Part shown: positions 9,922 to 21,100 of the stretch, in pieces
Layout: each line of letters starts with the position of its first letter
How positions within the stretch are numbered: position 1 is the stretch's first letter
From: Tulasnella sp. 424
Lineage: Eukaryota > Basidiomycota > Agaricomycetes > Cantharellales > Tulasnellaceae
Assembly (NCBI GenBank): GCA_019633425.1
Contig: WSUB01000042.1
Location: 1 to 64,000 of the forward strand
Reading direction: 5' to 3'
Length of the DNA stretch: 64,000 nt
Program-made: the position numbers and the translations under genes
Notes under the pieces: model-generated
Database searches by the model: none
The model's input: the letters and a program-made list of their open reading frames with translations, nothing else
What the model was told of the DNA's origin: nothing

Positions 9922-10937
9922 ATGGATAAGCAAGGTGTCCCTGAAGCGCAAGATGAGATGCAGAAGCTGATGAAGGAAGCAGTCGTCATGGTCAGGGGTC
10001 AAGCTGACCGGTACGCGCGACTCTTCGTTTTGACGAGTGCAAGCTGCTTTCAGGCTCATCATAGTGGACATCGTGTTCTTCGTAGAATGGAGACCGACGT
10101 CATTACACCGATGTACGACTCATACCAGCAATTGGCGAAAGACCACCCGGCGCTCGCGGTGCGGCTCCACTGACACCGATCTCGTCGGGCTTTCTCTAAC
10201 CCGACCATCTGCCCGTGTCTTAGGTCTTTGCGCTAGTGTTCACACTGCTTTCAATCGTTCCAGTGACGTGTTTCTTGTCGGTCGACCCCGCCGGAAGGTT
10301 AAAACCACCTACTGAAGCTGGTGTCTTCCTCTCGCAGACTATTTAGTGCCGTCGTCTTCGGGACCTTCGTCGTCGGCGCAATCTGTGCAGCTGTAGCTGC
10401 TGCTTTGGGCGTATGTGCGATTGCCGGTATGTCATGCTCTCGAGGAACTCTCCATCTGTCGAGTATTACGCGGCCGAGTAGGCTCCTGTTCGCTGACTGC
10501 TTCGGGCCGCGTTCGGCAACCTTCCTCTAGGTGGCTTTTTGCTCTTCACGCTGTCCTTGATTTTCGGATTCGCCATCTTTGTGACCAGCACTTACATCCT
10601 TGTTCGGCTGGGACTGCGCCTCGTGTTCCATATGCATTCTGAAGAGGGTCAAGGTCTTGGAGTCTGGACGCAGGAGAGCTTAGCTTTCTTCAACCTCACT
10701 TCACCTCCACAGTACCAGAGCTCTTTGGGCGACAGAAGAGGTCTCCTTGCTGAGGTTGACCACGAGGAAGCAGACGACATCAAAGTTGAAGATCAACGTG
10801 TCGCAGGGGATGGTAGCAGTGACGAGTGGGCGGCAGTTGACCATCACCCAGCGGAGCCCCGGATTAAGCTAGAGGATGCGCCAACTACGTCAAACGCACC
10901 CGAACCGCCCAATTTCGAGGCCCCGGCTCTAACCTGA
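9922..10937 (+). CDS. Promethin/LDAF1-like membrane protein, copy C (full-length)
   Basis: Exons 9922-10010, 10086-10158, 10224-10297, 10338-10426 and 10531-10937 sum to 244 codons. The N-terminus is soluble and probably helical (MDKQGVPEAQDEMQKLMKEA, then MVRGQADRMETDVITPMYDS), leading into LAKDHPALAVFALVFTLLSI, FGTFVVGAICAAVAAALGV and GGFLLFTLSLIFGFAIFV. The HPALAVFAL...IVPVTCFL pattern, a His-Pro before a hydrophobic segment and then Pro-Val, resembles the promethin/LDAF1 (yeast Ldo) lipid-droplet family. The C-terminal 90 residues are acidic and soluble (EEADDIKVEDQ). As the only copy with all five exons it is the best candidate for the ancestral gene. Function is inferred from pattern only. 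Confidence 0.68.
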
Positions 10938-11457
10938 GCGCCTTGCGTTGTCCTACAAGTCTTGGGCTTAGCTATGTTTTCTGTCTTGTCGCCTTCTCAA
11001 TATATATTTGTAGACGCATTAATCGTTTTGCCTGAATTCAGTTGACATTGTGATTGATGCCAACGATTGTACCACAAGGAGAAAGCTGAAACGCTCTGGC
11101 CGAGAAATGATAGAAAGGCAGTGTCTGGGTAACGCTGATCTTCTCTGCGAGGTCCAGGGACCTTCACCACCGCCACCGGCTATGTTTGCCCGTCGAGCCA
11201 AATACGGTAACACAACGACTTCCCAGCATGATCAACAGAGAACAGAGTATCCCACCGAGGCACCAACATCTCCACGATGACTAGCAGCGACCTCAGTATT
11301 GAGTCTACGTTTTCATGAGTCGCTCAGTAAAGAGGCCCTCCCCGAGATGGTCAGGATAAGTCTTGCTTCGACATGATTCATGGAAGCACCGCAACCGACC
11401 TGAAGACTTCTGAATGCCGATCCCACCGAAGACCGTCACAACCACCACCATCCTCTC
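10938..11457. other. Spacer upstream of the F-box/cyclin gene
   Basis: About 520 bp that should contain the 3' UTR of promethin-like copy C and the promoter and 5' leader of the F-box/cyclin gene. No convincing ORF, RNA gene or repeat was found. Confidence 0.4.
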
Positions 11458-13993
11458 ATGGAAGAAAGCTGCGGCAAAGTGATCGATGCTCTCTTGGAAG
11501 TGCAAGAACAGATCAGAGCCTCAATCTCCTCACCGTCGAGAACGGCCAGCCCGAATCTCGATTGGGTGTCAGTAGACGTGGGGTGCGGTCAGTGTGAGAG
11601 GTGCGTATCCCGTCTACATTCACATTGATTGCTACGGACTAATATCATTTACAACTGTTCAGTCTTCAAAACTCACTGGAAGAGCACCTCCGAAAGCTCG
11701 GGGAGCTTGCGGGACAAATCGAATTTGCCACCGGCGTTTTACTTCAGATGTGAGTCTAACGGCTATTTCTCTGTCTCAGCTTACCGATCCATCTCTCGCC
11801 TTGGTAGGAACGATGCCTTTAAACCAACCTTGGACCGAACCATCGAGCCTCGATCACAGTCGTCCGACTGTCATACACCACTTCAACAATCTTCAAGTCC
11901 GTTTGTCAGACGACCCCGAACTATCTCAGACCTTCCGCCCAACTTAATTGCCACCGTGGTGGAATTCGCCTCCCAAGAAGATCCCTCCGCTGTCCTCAAG
12001 TTCTCCTGTGTCAGCCGGGCCTTTCGACACATCGCTCTATCCAACCCACGTCTCTGGTCACACATCGAATTAACAGCCCTTCAACCAGACGCACTCCAGC
12101 TTTACTTGGAACGAAGTGGGAACCGGGGGCTGGACGTAATCTTGACCTCCTTGACCCACGTGGCCAACGATCGCGACGTAGCAGTCTGGGCTCCGGTGCT
12201 CGGAACACACAGTCATCGTGTGGTGGCATTGACTTTCCGTGCGCTAGGAGAACTTTCCTTCACACTTGCCAACAGTACGATTCGGCTGTGCAGCCTGCCG
12301 TCGCTTCGCCGGGTCGAGTTGCAACGGGTACATGGCGCGGGTTCTTCAAACCTCTCCAAGCAGTTATTCCGCTGGGACGCATTCAATCCAACTCTCAACT
12401 CGATTAATGCAAATGAACGACTTGGAGAAGCCCTCTCGCTCCTACAACAACTGGAAACGACTGATGGAGGGACGGAAAACAAATCGGGTCCCCGCTCGGC
12501 AGTGCGTACAGCACACCAACGCTCACCCCCCGACACCACTGCGGAACTACTAGCAGGCTCCATGCAAAGGCTTGAAGTTACGTCAGCTTCGTGGACTGCC
12601 TGTCCGGACACCGATATGGAGGACAATACCCCACGTAAAACAGTAAAGGCCATATCGGGAGGGACGCCCCGCAAATTAGAACAGAACCAATCTCGATTGG
12701 GCTCCTCTTCGCCCACGATTGCCATCTCGGAGACTTCAGAATCGACACTCCTTGTGATCGGCGAGCCAACGTGCCTTGCAGAAGGGAGTCATGATGCGAT
12801 GGAAACGGAGCCAACCGAAGCCAGTTCTGCGAGAACTATGGTGGACGAAGTTGCAAAACCTTCTTCCGATAAGGACATGTGCCCAGGGCGGCTGGACGAC
12901 CTCGATTCCGAATACGAAAATGACCCGGCGATGGTTAGCGAATACGCTGAGGAGATATACGACTACCTAAGGAAGTTGGAGGTTAGTCATGGAAGGTGGT
13001 TCTTCGTTGTTGTTAAGTTACTCAAGCGCCTTATAGGTTACCATGATGCCGGATCCTCACTATATGGACCGCCAATCAGACCTTAACTGGCGATCACGGG
13101 AAATACTGGCAGATTGGATGCTGAACGTTTGCTCGAGATTCAAGCTCCTTCCTGAAACCTATTGGCTGGCAATGAACCTCTTGGACCGCTTCACTTCCCG
13201 TCGGGCAGTTTCGCTCGACAAATACCAGCTAGCGGGCAGTGGTTGCTTAAGCATTGCTTCTAAGTTTACCGAGATATATTGCCCGTCAATTCGCAATTGG
13301 GCGGCTGTATCTGACGGCGCCTACAAAGAAAACGACATGCGTGATTCGCAACGGTACATATTGAAGATTTTGGAATACAAGATCAGCTCCCCGAACCCAT
13401 TAGATTTCCTGAGGCGTATCAACAGATTGGATGACTACGATTTATCGGTTTGTCTTCGAGACAGCATTCCCGAGATTTCGATCATCGTTGCTAACTGTGC
13501 TTCATACTCTGACAGCTTCGCACCATGGCAAAGTATCTCAGCCTTATCCAATGCTTCCAGAATAACCTGCTCAGCATAACGCCTAGCCACCTCGCTGCCT
13601 CTGCTTATTGGCTTGCTCGTATCTCCGTCGGGAAGTTCGACTGGGTGAGCGCAGTCTCAGCCACATCTCCCAGCTAGTTCTTTCGTACTTACCAACCAAC
13701 GTCTTCAGACAGAGGACCTCATCCGCTGTTCTGGATACAGGGAGGACGAACTCATTCCTCACGCCAATGTGATGGTCAGCTATCTCCTGGAAAAGGTGAA
13801 GCACGACGCTTTTCATCGGCTGTGGTCGACGAAAAAGAACTTGAAGGTTGCCACCTTTCTGAGGACTTGGGCATCGAACAATTGGACTCGACCGCAGTCA
13901 GGTTCAGAACCTGCGATATTGCCTGTCGATCTCAGCCACGATCTCCCAAGACTGAAGGAGCAACCAGCGAATGAGCCATGCAATTCGCCATGA
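11458..13993 (+). CDS. F-box / B-type cyclin fusion protein
   Basis: Exons 11458-11600, 11663-11749, 11808-12981, 13037-13447, 13516-13644 and 13709-13993 join to 743 codons. Residues 1-80 include a coiled coil (LEEHLRKLGELAGQIEFA). An F-box follows at about 110-160 (ISDLPPNLIATVVEFASQE, SCVSRAFRHIALSNPRLW). A Ser/Thr/Glu-rich linker with TPRK motifs runs to about 445. The cyclin box is clear: YAEEIYDYLRKLE, RSREILADWMLNVCSRFKLL, YWLAMNLLDRF, SLDKYQLAGSGCLSIASKF, then the C-terminal cyclin fold (LRTMAKYLSLI, LAASAYWLARISVGKFDW). Cyclin B activates CDK1; F-box proteins recruit SCF substrates. No canonical RxxL destruction box with the usual downstream Asn was found. Both domains share the 1,174-nt exon 3 with no stop. 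Intron 4 has a TGCTAAC branch point. It could be a true fusion or two transcripts read as one. Confidence 0.72.
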
Positions 13994-15036
13994 ACATGAA
14001 GCCAATAACGCTTATGCTGTTGGATGGGACACCCTTTAGACCTCCATTTACTTAGACGAGATGCCGATACTTTATGTTGGATATTTGAATTTGCAGGATG
14101 GCGTTTGAAAAGAGCTTTTGTCATCGTCAAACGAGGTGCACATGGGAATACATGTTATTTCCCGCAGCAAGACGCGGCGAGACGGGGAGCAAGGCTGGCC
14201 CACGGGTCTAAGACTTGATTTCCAATCGTGATCTCATCCAGAGTACGGCAATCTAGGTACCAAAGTGGTCAGATCTTTAACAATTTATCAACCTGGGGAG
14301 GGAAAGACAAGGAATAAGAAGCCGGGGCCGGTGTAGGCGGGTAATCGACCCCTCCATCCTCGTGCTCTTGCATTCCTCCAAACAGACGAGTTTAAGACAT
14401 ATGGCGACACGGTGTTGTGAAATAAGGTGGCTCAGTCGGCTCCCATATCTCTCATCTTTCAGTTTTCTTTGCACCCTGTCCATGACTTTGCAACTTTACT
14501 TTGCACGTTGATGCGCTTTCTTGATCCTGTTCTTGACCGAACTTTACACTTGCGCCCGTTTTTTCTCTAAATCCTCAACAGCCTCATCCTAGCTGCTATA
14601 TGTCCTGCGAGCCTTAAGCTCTTATCTTCACTGGTTCCTGGTCAGACTATACGATCAGGCCGTAACTATTAGACTTAGAATCCAAACTCCGAGGCATCCG
14701 CGAGCATTATTGTGCTTTCACAGAAGAAGCCGCAGGTCTCCTTACCATACTCGCAACACCTGAAAAATTTCTTCTTCTTTTACATACACCTTTGGCCCTC
14801 TCATGAGCTCTCTTGGTTTAGCCGCTTTGTGGCTTTACACCTTGGGGGTAAATCTTGTTGGCCTAGAGCGATCTTAGCAGTCTTCACCCAAACCTTTTTG
14901 CAAGGTTCTGTATCGCCGAGCAACTTAGAAAGTGAAAACTGTACAGCTTTGTGCCACATTCCAAAAGTTGATTGCATTAAATTCAACGACAGGTGAAAGG
15001 GTATATTTACAGCGTGCTCAGAGGTCAGCCTCATGG
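13994..15036. other. Intergenic region, cyclin 3' end to ATG7 3' end
   Basis: About 1 kb between convergent genes. It contains short chance ORFs only, T-rich stretches (ttcttcttcttttacat near 14770) and no recognised RNA gene or repeat. I see nothing to annotate here. Confidence 0.4.
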
Positions 15037-17757
15037 TTACATATCATCATCATCCTCGTCCCAGTCAACGGCTTCAAGTGCAGCTTCACCCTCGCTGTGA
15101 AGCTTGTCGAGACCCGTCAATTTCTCCAGATATCCGACTTCATTGAAAGCTTTCAAAAGCATCGGGAACCCTTCAGATTCGTAAGCCTTGATAACCTAAT
15201 GTAATCGAAACATATTGTGCGTCAGAAATGGGAGACGCCCGCGTTGTTAGACCGTCACCCACCGTTTCACTGCACCCGGTACAGCTCCCAAACGCTGCTC
15301 CTGTAATGAGCATAGTATTGAACCGGGCCAAGTATCCTCGCATTTGATGGGGAACGAGACCGAGGACACTATTGTACTCTTCCGAATGGGTGTCAACCAC
15401 CTGGGCCCCGGAACCCGGCATTGGTGGGGATGGGGCATGAATTCTGAGATAGCACCCTCATTTCGTTAGATAGCTTGCAACGCGTTAAAGAGCGGAAAAT
15501 CGATACCCTTTGGGATGCTGCAGCAAGGAAACAAGCAGCTCAACAGCTGTGGATGACGCAATAGACGCAAGCCCTGGACGAGTGACTGTGCACATCTGGT
15601 CGAGAGTCTGATCCTTCAGTGACTGCAGCCCAAAGCATAAGTAGTTAGTGCAAATTTGGCTCGATAGGAAACAGAGACACGTACATCTGCGGGTGCAACG
15701 ATATCATTGCAATAATAGCAACCGAGACGCGTAGAGCCTTGAGGGGTGATGCTTTCGCGAGCGCCATGTCGCATAACGAGGTAGCTGTCGAATCCGAGGG
15801 CGCAGTTGATCACAATCTGACGTAATGAAGTAGGATAAAGCCGTATTCTCAGTTGGCTACGCCCCATCGAACCTCACCTTGCCTTTCGCAGCACCAAGGA
15901 CGGTCGGCAGCCATCGGCTTTCGCGCGAGTCCATGAGAAGGAACATGACATCGTGGTCATTAACTAACTGCTCAAGCTTCGCCACATCTTTCTTCGTCTG
16001 CTCGAGTGATTGGGGTGGGATTGGGTGTCCCGGCATGGGGATAAGGAATTCGTGACCAGTTGCATCCTGCCAGACGGAGCGGTCAGTATACCTAAGACGG
16101 AGCCAAAGGAAGCAAGGCAAACGGGAAGAGAGTGCTTACGACGCCGGGGAAGATCTTCTTTAGTCTCTCCGCAGCTGTAGCAGCTTTTGGCTTGCCGCCT
16201 TCTAAGCAGTCTTCAAACTCGAAAAGAGGTTGTCGAACGGGATTCGAGAACGAGACTTTGCCCGAATCGACGAAGGTTATCTTCCGGACGCCCCAACCCT
16301 AGAGGAAAATGGGTTATGTTACTTCGTCCTCCGAATCATGGGACTGGCGCGAGGACTGACCATCAAAGTTCGTGCAACGTAACATCCGAGTGTTCCCGCA
16401 CCGAGCAATAAGCACCTCGTCCCAGAGACCTTCTCCAGATCTAACCCTGGGAGAATCCTCCACCTCATCAGCTTCAAATTCAGGTCCACCGCTTGATCAG
16501 CCAGCCTCTTTGGATCCATCATTGGTGCCAAATCTGCCATCCTGGGACCCAATTTACCAGCTGGGTTCTTCTCCCATCCGACGGCAGCTGGTACACTTGA
16601 TGTGTCTGGTAGAGATGGCACGTAAGCCTTGACATAGATGGATTTCGGAGGGGACGATGAGGATGGGGTATCGATATCTCGCCAAGCGATGATGTTAAGT
16701 GGAGATGAAAGACCGATACTAGCTGTTTGATGGTGGTTGAAGAGAATGTATGTGAGGATGTTTCGCAGAGGCCAACCAACGTGTTGCGCATGAGCAGAGG
16801 GATCAGAAAAGACGACGAATCGCTAAGGAAGAGTCATCAATGTCGGCCCAGGTATTTCAAAGCTTACAACTCTACCTTTTCGTTCGGAGTTCCAGCGAAG
16901 AACTCGCTGAACTTGTTCAAAGGCGCTGTCTCGTACGCAGTAGGGTCGTTCGCAGATGGTTTGGCCAGCACTGCAGCAGCGATAGATGAATCACTTCCTC
17001 CAGAATGAATTGCCTTATGGATAGATTCAAGCTGATATAAGGCGTGTTAGCCCCTTTACTCGTCGTCATGAGGTTCCTGGGACCTACGCCTTTGATAGGG
17101 ATCACATCCACGACGGGAGCACATTCCCCTTCCTTCTCCCAAGGAGGAGAGGCAGCGAACGCGGGGAAAGCAAACCAGTAGTAATACTTGTACTTCTTCA
17201 AGTCTGCAAAGGTGATCAAAAGAAAGTCGAATAGGTGCAAGGGGTCGCCAGTTTGCAAGGTCTTGGCCCACATCTGTGAGCGAATACAGATCTGGTATGA
17301 GACTCGAGAGATAAATCTTTTTTTCCCGTCAATCATTACCTCCTTGGCTGTGTTGTTAAACATTTCTTGCTTGTTAACGTTCTTGAATTCCTCGATCGTA
17401 TTGAAGTTCTTCAAGAGACCGCGTACAGTTACCGAGTTCGGTGGTGGCCTATAGAGCACCCGTCTCATTATGTCTTGCAATTTCACCATCATCCGAATAT
17501 ACTCACTTGACGTCCTTGGGGTCCTTGAAAGCATCGCCACTAACCACCAGGTTGCAACCCAACGCGACTTCCATGCCTGTCTCCCGATCAACAACAGCAC
17601 GTCCGATCGAATAGCTGGCATGAATCGGGATAGCATCTTGGGAGAGTCTGAGAACGTCAATCTTGAGATTTGTAAGCTCATTCCAGAATGCGGGTTGGAC
17701 GGTGGAAGAGAAAGGGGTGAACTGCAAAAGTGGTTTGGTGCTTCCTTGATTTGCCAT
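15037..17757 (-). CDS. ATG7: Autophagy E1-like activating enzyme ATG7
   Basis: Minus-strand multi-exon gene, ATG at 17757-17755, stop at 15039-15037. N-terminal domain: [21 protein letters not shown]. The adenylation domain has [19 protein letters not shown] and then the Rossmann motif [17 protein letters not shown]. Zinc ligands lie in [15 protein letters not shown], and the catalytic Cys in the [10 protein letters not shown] segment coded near 15575-15605. Then [13 protein letters not shown] and [14 protein letters not shown] follow, ending in the acidic tail [11 protein letters not shown]7 activates Atg12 and Atg8 and passes them to Atg10 and Atg3 in the cytosol. All key features are present, so it looks functional. 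About nine introns of 50-70 nt interrupt it. The next gene downstream on the same strand is the chitin synthase, but promoters are separate. Confidence 0.95.
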
Positions 17758-18193
17758 GGGGGGTTGAGGGTCAGGTTGCGCTGTTATCTGACTTGAGTGA
17801 ATGCAGCCCGTTTCGACACTGTCTTCAAGGCCGTTAGGGTCGTGTGGTGAAAGGGTTCAACCTCAGCGTGCTGACGCCGCGCGTCGTTTGCTGTAGTTTG
17901 TCAGCGGGCAACGGAGCAATGACGAATGATGCAAATGATTAGATAGCGAGAGTACGACGAGACAAAGCTGTAAACGAACGCGCGGAGCTTCAGTCCATAG
18001 AAGGGAGAAGGAATGTCCAGAAGGATATGCAGAAAATGTCTATGTGTGGCGACAATTGGGGGTGATTGAGACGGATCATACGGGAAAATAATATGCATCT
18101 AATTAGAAAGGAAAATGAACGGAGTGATCAGGAGCGTATGGTTTGTAGGACGAGGATAGGCGAAAAAAGAAGAAGCAAGTAAGCAGAAAGTCA
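17758..18193. promoter_or_regulatory. ATG7 promoter region / chitin synthase 3' region
   Basis: 436 bp between the chitin synthase stop and the ATG7 start on the same strand. It must contain the chitin synthase 3' UTR and ATG7 promoter. No distinctive motif was identified. Confidence 0.4.
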
Positions 18194-21100
18194 TTAGGCT
18201 CCGTTAAGATGACGATCAATCGCAGCGTTTATCACAGCCTTCCTCGACGACAAGTCGATTCCGTACTGTTGCTCCAACTGTCTCCGGACCTCCCTCTTCG
18301 TGATGCTGTTCAAATCGGCCGCGCCCAAGATCTTTTGTGTCGCCAACTCCAGCTCAAAGTCCGTCGGACCTCCGCTTTCGCCACCCATGAGAGGACCAGC
18401 CCCCGAGAATTCCGGCAGATATTGGCTGTTGGCCCTTGAAGGCTGGGCAAGGAGATTTCCGCTCATTCTCGAGCCGACTGTGGCGTTGTAGTCGGGAGCC
18501 ATCATGTTGTAAGACGACTGCCGGGTTCCTCCCGCTGGAGTATTCCGTCCGGAACCTTGGTAGCCGAGTGAAGGTGCGTTCATTCCGAACTGCGAAGGAG
18601 CAGGAGAATATGCTCTTGAGGCCGGTGGGTCATACATCGTCTCACGGCCATAAAGCGAAGCCGTTGCACCATCGTCGTCCTTGAACTTCTGAGGGGGGAT
18701 CCATGAACCGATGCTGTGATTTGACTCTTTGTCCCAAAGCTCGTTTTCCTAGAAGGCAAGATCGATCAGCTCTGCTGTGTAACACTGATGACCATAGACT
18801 TACGTAGTCGTTCCATGACTTGAGTGGAATTGATCTCGGGTCGAACTTGCCTTCGTCCTAAATTGCACGGGGATCAGATGACTACTTCGTTCCGATCCAC
18901 ATTTCGTGAGACTCACGTGTACAATAAGTTTCTTACCCTTCTCGCCGAGGACAAGACGAGTCTGACCCCAAGAGAAATCGTCCATCCTCCAGAACGAATA
19001 GAGCGGCAGCCAGAACGAGAAGGCAGGGATGGCGAGAATATAGAAGATCATCCATCCAACCATATCCCACTTCCTTCGCAGAATAAAGATGAGGGCCTGT
19101 AAACCGTACACGCAACCAATCATAATCAGAGCGAGGGTTGGGACTGGTTTGCCTTCCCCAGCGACGAGGTATATGAGGTAAACGATCTAACAAGGGCCAA
19201 TGATTAGCCGGTCTGGGGACTTCACAATCATGGGACACTTACATAGACAACAGTCACAGGCTGAATGATCGTCGAAAGCAAGTCGATGAAGACGACGAAC
19301 CGCATAGAGAAACAGCAGAAGCCACAAAGTCTTTCCAAGAACACCAGTTCCGCCAAGTTGTGAATGGTAGAGTTGATCCATCGACGACGCTGAGACAATA
19401 ACACCTTCCACTCGTCTGGAGCAACCGTGTATGCATGGGCATCTCTGATGAACTGTGTCTTGTAGTTGCCGAAGTGTTTGAGGAGAAGTGTAGTCAGGTA
19501 TCGATCTTCACCGAGGTGCAATAGGTTCTTCATGTGAAGCGTGTCCACGCGGTTCTCCGAATAATCCTCGATGATCTGGTTGGAGATGAAGAGGGGTTTG
19601 TGCGTGTCGTGGGTTCGGAGGCGATACATGGTGAAACAACCCGGCAAACAAGTAACAGAGCCGAAGAGACTTTCGAACGCCTTGGCCATGTGATGGGAGA
19701 TGAAGTATTCGTAGACTTGCATCATTGTGATGATACTCTGCTTCGAGTTGGCCAACGACGTTTCACCGCACACACCGATGACTTTCTTATCATGCATCAT
19801 CCTGAACAGGATTGGGTTAGAACAGAACCAGAGGAGGTGTCACTATGACTTACGCGGAGACCAGCCGGTTTAGGGACAGTGGTTCAACCGTAGTATCGGC
19901 GTCGATCATGAAAACGTATTCGTAGAAAGTTGGGTTCACACCAATAACGTTCTTGATTTGGTGATACATCTCGAGTTCCAAAGGATTCATGGGAGAATTG
20001 AAGTGGACCTGAAGACGAACGAACTATCAGCAACATGTAATGCAGCCAGTCTCGATCGATTAGATTGACCTTGTTCAAGAAGCGCATTAAAGACATCTGC
20101 GAGTCACGCTTGCCACGATTGCCAGGCCTTGACCTCTCTGTAGGCTTACCGACCTTGACAAGGACGACATAGGGGACGACATGACCGGCACATTCGTACA
20201 GTCCGGAGTAAACCTTGCCCATGTTGTGTTGCTTGGCACCTTCGCCGAGGGAGAGGAAGCTCAATGGCTCAGGGTCGAGGTTGGGGTCCGCTCCGAGAAT
20301 ATCCAAAACGATTCTGGGCGTTGGACGATCGTTCCCTGAACCGACAATCATTCCGTCGCAGACGATGAACAAAAGCTTCCGCTTGTCGTCATACTTGAGC
20401 ATCGCGAGCGAATCGATTGTTCGGCGAAGAGAATCCTCGTCTTCCGTATAGCAGGGTACTTGGCAGATGACGAACTTGTCATGGTCCTCGGGTGCTCGTG
20501 CGGCTCCAAACTGAAGTGCGGCCAAGAACTTGAACCCAATGATGCTGATCATCATGATGGAGATGCCGAGTAGAATGTATGTCCCGAATTGGCACTGGGG
20601 AGAATTACGGTGATCGGCCTTGCCAATGACGAAAAGATTGCGGAGACATGTTTTCGTCCGGTCAAGGACGTCTTGGTCGAAGGGGAAGGCATCGAACTTC
20701 TTCGTAATGTCGGTACCGGAGTTGTCGCGGAACAGTTGGACGATTCTAGGGTCAATGACTGTCGTATCGACGCCGGTGGTTGCAGAGTATCCGTATGGCG
20801 GAACGATGCTGGCACCGTGGTTGGCGTAATCGGTCAAGTCGTATACGAGGTTGTTGTAGATGGCAACAATCCGACCTTGAGTGGTGTACATCTTCTTGAC
20901 GGCCGCTGACGTGTAACCTACAAAGCCAACACGATACTTGTACCGCATGTAAATCATGCTTTCGATGTACCAATCTGGACGGTAGTCATTCGTGTCGATT
21001 CGGAAGTTGTGATACTTGGCGTTCGGGTCGGTGACGTTCTTGAGGTTGAGCGCAACGTAAGGGCTCAAAGTTCCAGTCGGGCCATTGCAGAGAGCGTTGA

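Noticed and set aside
14712..14996. Open frame of 94 codons between cyclin and ATG7
   Set aside because: Low-complexity aromatic/His-rich translation, no start context or splice partners, and no similarity that I recognise.
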